This document shows positions 46,301 through 59,909 of a stretch of DNA of 64,000 nt, piece after piece. The stretch is from Pseudoscleropodium purum. Taxonomy: Eukaryota > Streptophyta > Bryopsida > Hypnales > Brachytheciaceae. Under the pieces are notes generated by a model that worked only from the letters and a program-made list of their open reading frames with translations, did no database searches and was not told where the DNA came from. The position numbers and the translations under genes were made by a program. Within the stretch, counting starts at the first letter, position 1. Every line of letters starts with the position of its first letter. Location: the NCBI GenBank assembly GCA_963969395.1, contig OZ017796.1:29130243-29194242 (forward strand). The letters run 5' to 3'.

Positions 46301-49124
46301 ATACCTTTGAAGTGATGTAGGTTCTAATACAAACAATAGGTTATATGTTGGGGATGCCATATTGATTCTTCATATTGTGCCTCTTTGAGCAATCTTGATT
46401 CAATAATACATTAAAAGCATGAAGTTCCTAAAACCTTGGTTAGGGAGCTATAAGGTGAAGCAAACTTCATGACTATAGCAGAAGACATAAAAAGTTCATT
46501 AACCCTTGAATGGCGAGCGAGTCACCATTGAAATCATCTGTTTTGTCACCATGTGAATCGTTGGATTAAAATAATGCAAAAATATTCATTAAAAGACAAA
46601 CTATTGAAGATGAATTTTCCTTTTCATACAAAATTGGGAGGATGAATAGTTGCATGTTTGTCCTACATACAAAGATTCTTTGTCATCCATCAGACACAAA
46701 ATGTCCACCTTGTTGTTTGAGGGTTAAAAAAACAAGAATCAAGTTCTTACCACTTTCAACTATATCTAATATGAAATCTATAAAATGTAGGTAGTACAAA
46801 AATATATAATTGTCATTGAACAATAAAACCACAATCAATATATGTCCATCAACAGAAAAAAATTCATTCATTCACCTAAACGTTCATCCATATTGGATAT
46901 GGCACCATGGCATTGACTACCACCTAAATTGGCTAATGTGGATATCAATAGAACACATGTTGCTAAACAATTGCATAGCCATGAAGGAATTGGATAACTA
47001 ATACTAAAAAACTAGAATTTGTCAATAGATGTCAACATTCATCATCTTTTATGGATGTGTTGATGTGGCATTCCATGCCATAATCCCCTACTAACGTGGA
47101 CCTTATTTGCCAAGCTCATAGCAAACAGTTCATTTCTATCCAAATCAATTTGTTCAAATCCACAAGGAAATCAACATAATTCCTCATGTATTTATCTTCC
47201 AATGAACTTCAAATCTTTGGTAGAAATGCTATGTCATCATTCACTTTTTTTTCATTATATCATCTTCTTTTATAAAATTTCACATGAATATAAACTTGAC
47301 TTCTCATCCTTCTAAATGTCATTGTATCTATACATACATTCAATTTCATTCATTTAGTTTTATATTCTTGTGCTAGTTTTGTAACATTTTAAAGCCATGC
47401 CATAGGGATTTTCAAAATCCTTCTTTGGAAATATTTTCAATTCAAAGGATGCAAACATATTTCACCTCAAAAATAAAATTGCTTTTTGATTCAAAATATT
47501 GTTTCTCAAGAATGATTGAATAAAAAAGCAATATACAAATCTAAAAAATCTATCGTAATTAGAACTTAATATTTTACAATGTTATCCAAAAAAATCTTGG
47601 AAAAGTCACTATAATTCACAATCAAATTTTGAAGGAATTTTAGAGTTTTAGTTTCACATTTTATCTATGAGCATTGGATAATGCAATAGTAGGATCTATC
47701 ATATTGCTAAGATCAATAAGCCATTGTTTATAAGATTTATTTGAAATTCATCACTAGAGGATTAGGGTTGTCTTTCCAAACCAAGGGGAAACAACGTTGA
47801 AGAAGATGTTTAAGAGACCTTGTCTATCTAATAAAGTCAACTTTAGAATTGACTTTCAAAAAATTTACCCTTCCATTTACAATTTGGACATATTAAAGTC
47901 TCATTTTATTGAAGTGTCTCAATTTAATTAATGAATATTTATTACATTTGAAATTTAGGGTCATAATTAAAATGAGATTCCAAATTGTCTCAATTGTTGA
48001 ATATGGCCTTATTAGACCATATTGTCATGCATTCTTGACATTTGTTTAGTACAACATGTGACATATATCAAATGCCCGATATGATGCATGAACTATTTTT
48101 TCTATCAAACAAAACAACCTTGCAAATGATTCCTCCAAGTTGCACTTTACATCATAGCTTTACATATTTTAATATTTGAATTATCTCAAGGTTTTTTTGG
48201 ATACATTTATACCAATGGTGACAAAAAGATGAACTTCAAAATTGAACCTTGTTCAATTTATATTAAGGAGTTAACATACAATTCATTTGAGGATAAATAC
48301 TCATTCTAAGTTTGAAAGTTTGCTTACATAAGTGAGAAAAATAAAACCTTCAAGGGATGATCAAGGAATGAAAAAGAGCCCCCTCTTTTCTTGTGGAATT
48401 TATCCAAACTTTCAAAGATGTAAAGATTTATATTAGAAGATTTTGGGAGGGTTGGGAGGGCCGTTTCAAGGTTGTTTCCATTGTTGTTCCCTTGAGGTAG
48501 TTCCATGGATGAATGGCTCAAAAGAAGCACTTGTGCCCTCATTATAAGTCAATAAAAATGAAGATTATTTCCTTTGATGGCTACTACATTGAAAATAAAA
48601 TAGAAAAAATTTAGAAGTGAAGGGCGTGCCACCTCAATCTTCTAAAATAAAATACAAGAAAATAAATTAATATTTAAAATAAATATTTATGAAAAAAATA
48701 TCCCCAAAATTTGACCTTCATTTTAACCTCTCAAAAGTCCTTAACTTTGTATTAAAAGAAGTTTTTATAATATAGAAAGCATTTCACTCAAGCAAAACCT
48801 TTAGAGCACTGATAACAAAGTCAATAAAAACCTTCAAATATATTTATCTTCTCAAAAAAATCAATGTGTAATATTTTGCTGAGTTGTAAGAAGTCCATAT
48901 ACTACATTTCAAAAGTCCCATATTCCTATTAAAAATTGAAAGTTCTTAAACCAACTACATATATGTCTTTGTAATCAAGTTGTTAAGTATGTTGGGCAAT
49001 TTTTTTATTGAAAAGATGCAACCATTTGTGATCTAGAGTCTTTGTAATGCTAACATTTTTTAAAAACATATTTGTGACCAATTTACTGAGACACTCATTC
49101 ATACATGTACTCCCGGCATCCAAG
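43383..49124. other. AT-rich spacer, no gene seen
   Basis: AT-rich DNA with short, unrecognised open frames. Several short dyads occur (for example ATCAACAAACCTTTGTTGAT near 45587). Nothing supports a gene. Confidence 0.6.
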
Positions 49125-49400
49125 GAATGGCTACTGTCAAATTTTTTTTTGAATTTAAAAAAAAAATTTAAATGAAAAAAAAAAGTTGAATTTTTTTTAA
49201 TGAAGTGGCAATTGTTATGCCACGTCAGGCAATAAGTACAACAAGTTCACAGGGTCTGAAAGCCTAAAGGAACTCGTAGCCTTCCAATATGGCTGAAAAT
49301 CTTTTAATGTTTAGATTGCAACTTAGAAAAAACTTAATGATCGATTCCAAACAAAAGTTATAAAATTTGATCCAAAGACCATATTCCAATATAGATGGAT
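49125..49400 (+). repeat. Repeat copy C (related to 16460-16730 and 26680-26900)
   Basis: Begins ATGGCTACTGTCAAATTTTT, passes through A and T runs, then AATGAAGTGGCAATTGTTATG and CCACGTCAGGC, then GGAACTCGTAGCCTTCCAAT and CTTTTAATG. The same order of blocks is seen in copies A and B, with divergence. Outer limits are not defined. Confidence 0.6.
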
Positions 49401-50609
49401 CAAGTAGTATACAAACTAATATTTTTCAATAATAAATTAGGTAAATTTTTTAAAAATTCCTTTTAAAATTGAATATTAAACATTAAACATCTATAATTTA
49501 AATGATAATTTTTTTGTACAAATTCACAATATTAAATTGCAATTAAAATGATTTAAAAAAAAATAATCTTACCTATTCATTCAAGCTGTTTTAAAGAAGT
49601 GTTTTTTGAACTCAAAGAATTTATCTTTGAAGGTGAGACATACTTGCACTTTGTGAATTATAGAATATTTGAAAACAAAAGTTTTGAAAATCTACATTGT
49701 ACAAATGTTAAAAAATCAGCACAAGAATGTACAAACATTTAGATGAGCAAAAAAACTAAAAATCTTAGGTGTTTGAAACATATTTTACATTTATCTCTTA
49801 TTCAAAATATGAACATTTATTCCTCGAGGAGTTGATTTCTTTTACAATTTCCTTCCATTGTCAAATTTTTTTGGAATCACAACTCTACGAATGCAAATTA
49901 CAACATTCAAGCATTTTTAATTATAACTTCCCACCATATCATGTGCCCATTGGACTATAAGAGAGATTTTTCCCCTGATGCAATCACTTATGTTGAATTT
50001 GAAATCTTAACCCGTGAAGGCCTAATTGTCTTTTGTGAATATTATACATTATATACTATGAATTCGGTGATATTTGACCATAAAAACATTGACCAAATAC
50101 TATTTAGTACAATGTAAATTAATGATGAAGATAGTATGTAAATAATAATATGTCACAATTAATATAATAAATCACAATTGAAGAGTTACGGGGCTAAATA
50201 TGCTTTGTAAAGATGGACCCTAAGGATTAACCTCCAGAAATTAATTCCCTTAGTGTGAACGGAACCTAAAATTAAAGGCTTAAAGGGTTAAAAGTCAAAA
50301 GTCAAAATGTAAAAAGAAAGTAAGAGATTCCCTTCCTCCCAAAACGATCGGACATACCGCGTAGGCCCTTCGTCTCCGAGCTTTTGCGTTGTTTGCTCGT
50401 CTTTCCAGTGTTTCGGACTCTCATCGTGCAGGTGCCGCATTTCGTGCAATTAGGGTTACGCGATTCTTTGGCATTTCGCCTCAATTGATTCCCTTCCATT
50501 TTATTTTCATGTCACTTCGAGGTTCGCCGTTTCTTTTCGCTCCTTTATCTTGGACACAGCTCTCCGACGATTCCGGTTCAAGATCGAGGAAGCCTTGAAG
50601 AAAAGCAAG
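49401..50609. other. AT-rich spacer then GC6 promoter and leader
   Basis: AT-rich to about 50320, then GC-richer sequence that should contain the promoter and 5' UTR of the golgin gene. A splice-like CATCGTGCAG|GTGCCG lies near 50431. No independent gene is seen. Confidence 0.5.
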
Positions 50610-53600
50610 ATGGATTTGTGGGTAAGATTCTGATTGATTGCGTCTTTTTCTCTGCAGCAGCAGCGTCATTTGTCTTTTCAGTATTTTTACGAATTTCTGT
50701 ATCGTTTTGATCTTTTTTGATTTGGCAGGGAGGTGAGCGCGGAATGGCGTTCAAGTTGGGATCTCTGAATCTCAACGCAGTAGCTCAGGTATTGGAAACG
50801 ATCTCCTCTGCTTCGTGCTCTTAGTTTTGGCCCGCGGATTGCTTTGATCGTCCTTTTACTTTTTTCGATCTAATGTTTTCATTATTCGTGGTTTCTTCGC
50901 TTTAGAAGGCAGTGGCAATGGCAGTAGTGCAATCTATGTTTAATGTATTTAGTTTTAGTTTTTGACGCAATTGCTTAATTGTTATAGAGGTTTTGCCGGT
51001 CAATTCGTAACATTTTAGGTTTACATGTGTTTCTTATTGACCAGATTAGGTCTTATTTCAATGATTCAGCTCCATTGTCGAAATTTCAAGATTTAATACG
51101 AATATATCTGTTGCATTCTTGACCTGAGATGGATGTGGTGTAGGGAGTGGGCGGCTTGGTCGCGAGTGGGCGTGAAGTGGTGTTTGGAACCAGCAATTAT
51201 GGGCGCGAGGTAGATGATGGGTAAGCACTGAGGATTTTCTCTTCCTCTTTCAAACGATATGATCGTGAAGGTATTTTGAAAATGTAGATTCTAGCATGAA
51301 GGAGAAACAGCTACTTGTGTAATTGACGATGAGGTGCCTGGCTGCAGAGGAGTGGAGGACCTTTTGGAGCGGATTAGTAATGGCAAGCTTGCTGACGATC
51401 GACGCAGTGCAATGCAAGAGCTGGAGGCCGCCGTAGCAGAAAACCAAGCTGCGAAGCTTGCATTTGGAGCAATGGGTAAATGGAGCTGCCTACCTTTCCG
51501 TTTCTGGATTTACGATGTTTGTGGATTTTCTCAGCAGTTGGGATTTATTAGATGCATGGGACTGTTTCAGGTGAATGCTGCTTTGCTGAAGACCCTTTCT
51601 GTGTGAACAGGGTTTCCTATACTTATGGCGATTTTCAGAGAGGAGCGGGAAGACTTAGATATGGTGAGCTTACTGTAACATAACTTGAATCAGGCATATC
51701 AAAGCAGAACGTTGGTTTATGTGCTGAGTCTACTGTAACTTTTTAAGCAATAAGTTTTTGGCGTTGTTCTATGACGTGGTACTGTTCACTTTTCATATCA
51801 TGTGATAGTTTGGTTTGTTGAGCTGGTACTTTCCATGCAATGAAAGATCTGATGTTTAAATTTGAAGTGACTGTCTTTAGGTGAGGGGGGCACTGGAAAC
51901 ACTTCTTCATGCGGTAACAACAGAGGATGCGGGGCAAGAGGAAACGGGTCAAGTACAAGCGGGAAATGTGAACTCCGAATTACTTGCGCGTGAGCCTGCC
52001 AGTATTGCCCTTTTGTTAAGCCTTCTGGTATGCACCCTAATGACCTCAGATGGACCGCACGTATATGTTCTTGTCACTCTCGTTGAAAGCGAATGAAAGA
52101 AGATTAGACATGACAAAGTTCCATCCTTCTTTGTACAGGATGAACCAGATTTCTATGTGCGTTATCACACACTGCAACTTTTGACTGCCCTGCTTACGAA
52201 TTGCCCTACAAGGTGTGCATAGACTTTAAGCACTCCTACTCTGTGGTTTTGCTGTGGGATACATTTCATTCTTGTCCTTGAGCAGTCGATCTGAGTAGTG
52301 AATGGATTATTGATGGGGGAATGTGGCGAAGGCTGCAGGATCTGGTACTTTCTATACCTCAGGGTATTACTCGGCTGATGGACATGCTTACTGAGCGTGA
52401 GGTATTTCCACTGACATATTGTACGCTGGCATTAGAAGTTAGACATTAGCGCAGGTGACTGCTATGGTATTATTGATTCTTTTGGAACGATGTTCCAAGT
52501 CGACGCTGTCCACTCGGTGTATCTATCCAACTCGGTGTGTTGAGGAGGATATTTTAGGGTGTCCCCGTGATGGTGAAAAATCAACAAAGTTTATCGTTCC
52601 AATTACCGAATCTTGTGTTGGACATGAAGAGACATCTGAGGGACACCCGGATATTGCCGGCTCGCGTAGTAAAAGTCCTTGTAACGGTTTCTTTAAGATA
52701 TCATTCAAGATTTACTTCGTTGGGATTTCTATTTCCTTTGGAACAGTTTACCGAATTGTGAGATTAATTTCTCTTCTGCATCCAATGGTGCCGTTTCTCT
52801 TAGCGTCATTTTGTATTTCGCAACCGGTTGCAAGAATACTTGTTTTAAGCATAGATTTGTCTTGAAACGCTTGGAGAACGCGGTGCATTTGAACCTTGTG
52901 ATTCATTTCTATTTTGTTATGATGTAGGTTATACGCAATGAAGCATTGATTGTACTGGCATATCTCACACGGTCTGCTGAGGTATGGCAACTCTCCATGC
53001 TATGATTTGCGTGAAGGTGCATTATGCTGTGTTCTCTTTGATATTTTCGGTTGCAACATCAGTGTAAGAATTGTGTATTTCATCTGTTCACAGCTCAGAA
53101 TATCTCGATGTTTACAACGTTGAAATTATTGATCCTAAATGTAGGTTTGAATATGCTCATGGCTCTTAAGCAATTAACTTTTAGAATCGACTGAGTATGC
53201 ACAGGAAATTCAGAAGATAGTGGTGTTTGAAGGCGCTTTTGATCGCCTATTCAATATAATCAGAGAGGAAGGAGGCTCTGAAGGAGGCATCATCGTCCAG
53301 GTGCTCTAAATTCTCCCGAGATGCATACATTTTTTGCCCATTAGGTGTGTCTGATTCAACTCATATGGGTATTTTCGTTGTGTTGTTTACTCATAAGACA
53401 CATGGTCATGATAACTCTCAATTATAATCGCTGTCATATTTCAGGACTGTTTTGAGCTGCTCAACAATCTCTTGCGCAACAATCCCTCCAACCAGGTTAG
53501 CAATGTCACTTGGCTGTTTTCTGACTATAGCCTGGTGGAAATACTCTTGCTTTCTGTCAACGATGTCAACAGAATTTCTGTGGAATAACCTGCATTATGG

Positions 53601-56600
53601 GTTAAGGTCAATGTATGTGATGGAGAGTTCCAAAAACCTTTCAGTCTTATGTTAAGGTGCCTTGCAGATTTACTTGAGGGAAACTTTAGGACTGCAATAT
53701 ATTTGTCAGCTCTTAAAGTTGCGGAAAGGGAGTGTGGATGACTTCACACAGCAGAAGGTAAATTCATGTACATCTTCAACAACTTTTGAATTGGCCCCAA
53801 CATGCACTTGTAATCTTATATACAGGACTCTTGATTCATTGGCTAGTATAGTCATGGGCTTGCCAGATGCTAATGTTGCAAGACAGATTAATCAAGGTGC
53901 TGATCCCTGATGTTTGTGAAGGTTGAGAACACTTAAGATCATGATACTAACGTTCTGTTGGATGGGGTTTGAGGAACAGTCAATTAATCTGCTATGTGTA
54001 CTGGAGACTGTTGCGCTTTTACTTGCTGGTGGTCCTGACGCGATACCAGGGAAAGATGCAAACATTGTAGCAAATCAAACGCTGTTTTCTCAGGTTCCTT
54101 CTTACACCATCGTCCTTGAGATAAACTTCTAGTTGTTCAAGTTTAAGGTACAGAACAGTGAATCTGTTTGGGCTGTTCGGGCTGCAGAAGAAGCCTTTCT
54201 TACACGACCCCAGGGTGCTTTTGCTGGAAAATTGTGTGGAGAACATCCTATGAAGCTGGTTACGCGCAGTAGCTTTTTTAGTTTTCACTATGCGATCTGA
54301 CTGACTTACTGGTCTGTGTGTGTTGGTTGTAGAACAAACTGCTGGACACGTTGCTTGCACTCTCTGTGACAGGGCGAGTATCAGCTGTTGCCATTCGTTG
54401 CTCGGTACGTTGATCTGAAGCATCTGAAGCATTTCGTGCTATGATGCCTAGCTCATGTCCATAATACAATCGTTGGAAGGTAGAGGCACTGCTTTGGTGC
54501 TAACTAACATGGGTTGGCTAGTCAAACATTCAGAATTTATGTGAAGGGTATAATTTTGTTCTTTTTGATCTGTATTCCTGAAAGTGTATGTTGTGATCTT
54601 GGTTGTTGTGCAGGCCTTAAGATGCATTGGTGATCTGGTAGTGGGGCATTCTGCAAATCGGGATATTCTCGGGAGTAAAGTTCTAGGAGAGGAGCCTGAC
54701 ACAGAACCGGCATTAAACTGTGTTTTGAGGGCTTTATTAAGAGCGACAAATTTGAGCGAGTGTATTGCAGCTGAATATGTCATAAAGTGCTATTGTGAGG
54801 TGATCCTCTTGTCCAGATCATCTTTATTGGTGTTGATTTTCAATCATACCTATCACTTATTTTCAACATGGTTTTGTTGGGCCTTTCTCGATTTCCTCCA
54901 TTCTGCATCTTGTCATCTGCCGCATAGGCTCCTATAGTCTTCCCTAGTTGTCCTCCGGTGTCGTACGGAATGTTTTTATTGGCTTGTCTGCCTCTCTGTT
55001 CTCTGTTTTGTACAATTGTGAAAAGGATCCTCCGGGAATTTGTGGTGTTTGATCAATCGAATTGTTGGTTGCAGGGAAATCCAGATGGACAGACCATGCT
55101 GGCTTCCACAATAACTCCAATTCCACAATCTATTGCTCAGGGGAATGATTGGTTGCTGGAAGATGGAAGTCATCTCTCCTTTGGAAGGTTGGCTTTGTGC
55201 ATTTAGACTCAGATTCGTGCTGGACTGCGGTAGCCTTGTTACACTTTCTGACACTCGTCATGTAATGCAGCATGCTTGTGAGGGCTCTCATCTCCAGTGA
55301 TGGACATGACGATCTAGAGGTCAGTATTAATATTGATGAAGTTTTTCATAAGGACACGTCATGGAAGCCACCTTGCTTAGAAGTTATGTCCAGTGTCTGG
55401 TTCCTTCTGGCAAGCTGCCATTTCCATTTCAAGTAGTGAAGCAGGAATTTTGCCCTAAATCGTTTATTCTCTCAATCATGGGTGGTTTGTTAAGTTCCTT
55501 TTGTTTTTAGATTTCATGTGTTGGCAACGTTACCTAGGAAATTTTGTTTTGGTCGTCATTCCTGTTAAGATGTAGTGATGCTTAGTTGTGCAATTTTATG
55601 CCTGTTACAGGCAAGCTGTAGGGCAGCAAGTGTGTTGTCCCATATGTTGAAGGATAACATTCAATGCAAAGAGCGGGTATGTACTTTATTTCTCTTTACT
55701 TATTTTTTTGCAGCATGATACGTTCATGGTACCCTGTGTGAACAATTACTTTCTTTCATCCTGGCGCTCAATTTGGGCTCTCTGAATATTGGTTTATTGG
55801 TTTTTGATCATCTAACTAGGTGTTGAAGATTCCGCTCGAGATCTCTGCTTCCTCCACGGCCTCTCCGGAGCATCTGCTACCTCGTTGTATGAAATACCTT
55901 GCAGTTGCATCACCCACCAATTCTTACAACCAACACAACCCAGGATTGATCTGGCTTCAACCTGTGTTTCTACGATTGCTGGTCACGTGGGTTGTTGAAT
56001 GCCCACCAGCTGTGACTGCTCTTCTGAATGAACCCGCCCATCTCCCCTTCTTGATTGAGCTACTTGGAAGCTCTGGATCTCCAGCCAGTGTACACGTAGC
56101 AGGCCTAGCAGCTGTTTTACTAGGCGCATGCATAATTTTCAACTCTGAGGAGAACTCAAAAGACTCTTCTGCAATTGTTGACCTCATAAGCCAGAGAGTT
56201 GGTCTGACCAATTTCTTTGCGAAGTGGGAAGACATGGAAAAGAGCTCAACATTCGCTTCTGCGTTGTCATCGTCTAGGCTTCCCGAAGCTTTGACCAGAT
56301 CGACAGCTGCAGCTGCTGCAGCAGGAGACGGAATGACCTCTGTCCCTTTTGACCAGCAGCAGCAGGTTCAGATGTTCGGCGGAAGTCCCAAGGAGCCATT
56401 GGTCACAACCTTTTATGATGCTGAGTTTACTGCATTTATTCAGCGAATCGAGCCGCTTATCAAGGAGAGAGCTATAGATTTATTTTCTCGCCCGAAGAAC
56501 CGGGTTGTTGTAGATCTCAAGGGGTTCGAACAAAAGAAAGGAGAGAGTGATACAGACTATACCCATCGTCTAAAGTTGTTGTTGCAGACACAAGCTCAGG

Positions 56601-57770
56601 AGGTCCAGGTAGCTCCTTGTCGACTTCATTCCGTCTATAGATGTTCATTTCCGATTCCAGCTTCTTTTCCGATTTCAGCTTCAGTAGCATTTCATCATTA
56701 GGCCCTGGCTGCACCAAACAAGAGGTTCCATTTATCTAATGGGAGTGTTAAGGTCCCTTGGCTAGTTGGAGGTTTTCACTAAACCTATTTTTGCCCGCAC
56801 TTGCGAGGTAGCTAACGGTTAGTTAGGTTTCCGAGTTAGCTAACTGCTGCTACTTGGTTAGTCTGGGCGGATTTAGCACTTCAACCATTGGTATAGGCAG
56901 AATTTAGCTTACTTATCCAAAATCGTGTAGTTGACTGGTGGAAAATGAATTTGATTGCATTGCAAAGTACTCAGCGAGAGTTGGCACCAGTTTGCTGACA
57001 ACTTTGGCAGTGCGACCATTTAACAACTAATTCCAGTCAGCTACTTAGTTGGCGCTACTTGGTTGGTTTGGGCGGTGCCTTATTTAGTCTTTGTGAATAT
57101 CTGAGAACTGTTGATCCTTCCTAGTCTAGGTGCACGGTAAGTCTTTACTAATTGTCTGATTCTTCATCTCCAGGAACTTCTTGAGAAGAATTCGGCCATC
57201 ACTAGCGATCTTCTACTAAATTCGAAGGCAGAAGTTCCTCCGCTTGGGGATGGAAAGTCTCTGGCCTCCACGCTTCGGGAAAGAAATGGGGCGTCGGTAA
57301 ACAGGGCTGAGGTGGAGACGCTAAAGCAGCAGCTTGAAGTTGCCCAACAGTGGACTGAAGCACTTCGTGATGAGAAGAGTGAAATTGAAAAAGAATATCT
57401 CCAATATCAGCGAAGTGCAGCTGAGAAAGAAAATGATTTCAAAGGCCTGTCCGATGCATATAGTGCTTTAGTTGAAGAGAATTATCGCCTTGAAGAAGAG
57501 AACAGGACTTTGAGAAAATCTTTACAAGATACTGTGTCGCCCACTATGGAGGAGTTCGAGGCTGCTCGCGACGAAGGCCGAAAGGAGGCTCAGAAGGAGA
57601 CCGAAGGAGAGCTCAATGATTTATTGGTGTGTCTTGGCCAAGAAGAAACCAAAGTAGAGAGGTTAAGTGGCCGATTACGCGAACTTGGTGAAGATGTTGA
57701 CAAGTTACTCGAAGGCATTGGAGATCCGGAGGGAGAGGCTGATGGCGACGAGGATGAGGATGCCAGTTGA
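50610..57770 (+). CDS. GC6: Golgin candidate 6 / p115-USO1 vesicle tethering factor
   Basis: Twenty exons: 50610-50621, 50729-50788, 51144-51220, 51348-51475, 51611-51663, 51881-52027, 52139-52212, 52332-52401, 52928-52981, 53205-53300, 53445-53495, 53668-53757, 53980-54093, 54333-54404, 54614-54799, 55075-55187, 55271-55319, 55611-55676, 55820-56608, 57174-57770. Phases agree throughout and give 965 aa. Residues about 45-690 form the armadillo-like USO1/p115 head: VEDLLERISNGKL, VRGALETLLHAV, EPDFYVRYHTLQLLTALL, GITRLMDML, REVIRNEAL, IVVFEGAFDRLF, DCFELLNNLLR, GQTMLAST, LLVTWVVECP. After about 790 comes a coiled coil, then the p115 C-terminal block ELNDLLVCLGQEETKVERL and VDKLLEGIGD, and an acidic tail. 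p115 tethers COPII vesicles at the cis-Golgi; the Arabidopsis homologue GC6/MAG4 is needed for export of storage proteins from the endoplasmic reticulum. Length is close to other plant members. The 12-bp first exon (MDLW) is the least certain. Confidence 0.92.
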
Positions 57771-58478
57771 TACCGAAACTTGTTTGCTTGTAGACACAAT
57801 ATCTAAGTTGCAAGAATTCGTCATGTCAAGTCTAAATCCAGCTTGTGAATATCTGAAGAACTATCCTTACATGGGGTGTTCGTCCGAGTAATTGGAACCT
57901 CAAACGTATGTTCCAACATCGTTTGACTGGTGTTAGGCTCCTTGTACGTTTGTTTTACATATTCTTTTGTAGTTTTGGTTCTTATTTGTATAGAAAGGGC
58001 TGATAACAGCCAGTATGTGGTAAAACAGGTATTGAATGAAGTTCAGAGACGAGGTGCATTTTCACATGGAGTGTCTGGCCAAGTTTAGTGGTTTCAAGAC
58101 TGCGTTAAATTAGGACTTCCTATGTCAAGTGATGACGCAGTGTAAGTTTACAGACTTGAATTGAAATTCAGTTTTACTGTCCAAAAGGAGGCTTTTAGGG
58201 TAGCCCTTGCTATCTATGTCTATATCTATTGCTCTTAAGGTATGTCTTAATACACCTAAATGCATTGTTCCTAATATTAAATTGCATGATTTTTGGTTGG
58301 ACCTTGTTGGAAGTCAAAAAGCTAGTATTCTAGATTCTTTGCTTGTGTATTTATTGGAAATTGGATGTACAACCTAAGAATTTTCAAAGTGCTCTAAACT
58401 TAAGTGTTTTTGAAATTGGCCCTAGACTCTCATGATTAGTGGCAGTACATTTTAGGCAAGAATCTCTAGGGGTTGGTT
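57771..58478. other. GC6 3' flank
   Basis: GC-moderate DNA that probably contains the 3' UTR of the golgin gene up to about 58050, followed by a transition to AT-rich spacer. No further gene is seen. Confidence 0.55.
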
Positions 58479-59405
58479 TTATCCCCTAAAATCCCATTGT
58501 CCCCTCAAAAGACAAAATGGATTTTGGGTAGGCTCCTATAGTCTCAATATTTGTTGTAATTTTCTGAATTTTTTTGGTGAAGATAGAAAAAAACATTAGC
58601 TTTCGGAAAATATAATTTTTTTTTCAATTGGTGCCTAGGAGAAAAAGTTATGGCTTAAAAAGCCCAGAACTAAAGTTGGGAGGGAGTACAAAAAAATTTG
58701 CAAAAAATCAAAATATTTTCCAATTTTTTTCTCTAAAATATTATATTTTTGTTTATATGTGAAACTTTGATTTGTTCAATTTGGACTAATAATGAGAAAG
58801 CTAAGGACAATCTTGTTTTTCAGGCAATTTAAACATCTTCTTAAAAAAATAACTTGTAGGATTCATTTTTGAATGCAATTTTCATAAATTTTCACAATTT
58901 CTTTTTTTCAAATGTTGTGTTTGCTTGCTAAAACAATCTCACTACTGGAATTATTGTTTTTCAATTCCTTCTTGGAGCTATTAACAATTTAGTTTTTTTT
59001 CAATCTTAGACCTACTTCTACTTAACAATTTTTTAAAGAATGAAAATCAAGTGTTTTTTTGTTTTGTTTTGTTTTTTAATTTTAGAATTTCAACTCAACT
59101 TTGAATTAAAAAATTTTCTTTTTTAATTCAAAGTTTGTAGTAAAAAAAAATTCCACAAATAGCAGTCAAAGTCATCTAAAATTACAAGCCAGTGTTCAAA
59201 AAAACTTTCTTTTTCAACTTTCAATCTAAATGGTCAAACTTCATGAAATTCTTACCACATGAGTTAAGACAAGTGAAGTACAAGATCCTACGGTTAGATT
59301 CTAAAAAAATGTTTTTTGTTTTTGTTTTCTTGAGTGAATGCAACACAAATGGCAATTTTGAATGTTTTTTGGCAAAAAAAATGGCCTTGGGACTTTAGGG
59401 GTTAA
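58479..59405 (+). mobile_element. AT-rich terminal-inverted-repeat element, copy D (927 bp)
   Basis: Starts TTATCCCCTAAAATCCCA and ends TGGGACTTTAGGGGTTAA; these termini are inverted repeats differing at two positions in 18. The interior matches copy B (25998-29118) in a series of collinear blocks, and its right 300 bp match the fragments at 6565-6850 and 60880-61190. It has no coding capacity. It lacks the 250-bp units and the nested 973-bp insertion of copy B. The flanking bases (TTTTA and TTAAA) do not give an exact target duplication, so the superfamily is open; PIF/Harbinger-like (TTA target) is one guess. Confidence 0.7.
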
Positions 59406-59789
59406 AAAAAGGGACAAGGGTCACAATTAGGTGGAGTTACCTTTTGTGGTACAACTTATGTCAATAGATTCACTTGAGATATCCTTTTTAATCAACTCTA
59501 GTTATCATGACATGTCTTCTTTTCATATCTTATCAGTAAGTGAATTTAATAATCAATTGAGTCTATCCTACCAATCTATTCTATACTAATGACATCCCCA
59601 TATGTTTAATTTATAAATTATATCCTTCTATTACTATATAGATGAAATTTAAGTTAATTTAATAATAATACTCCATGTTTGGTAGTTAGTATTCTAGTAT
59701 TAGTATCATACTCTGGTGTATATAGGTTGACCATTGATCATTCCTTCTCTCATCCAAATAGGTTTTTAATTCCTTTAGTATTGTGTCCA

Positions 59790-59909
59790 AGATCCTTCGA
59801 ATCATTAGAAATCAACCTCTAAAGAATTGAACATTCAAATTTTGATATAAGATCCTTTGAATCATTAGGAATTAATCTCCAAAGAATCAAACATTCAAAC
59901 TTTTATAAA
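59790..59909. repeat. 60-bp tandem duplication
   Basis: Two units with an exact 60-bp period share AGATCCTT-GAATCATTAG, AAT-AA-CTC-AAAGAAT and AACATTCAAA-TTT-ATA. The copies are slightly diverged. Confidence 0.85.

Noticed and set aside
53825..53891. Possible extra GC6 exon (LDSLASIVMGLPDANVARQ)
   Set aside because: Its phase does not fit the neighbouring exons, and plant p115 proteins join the flanking exons directly (FTQQK followed by INLL).
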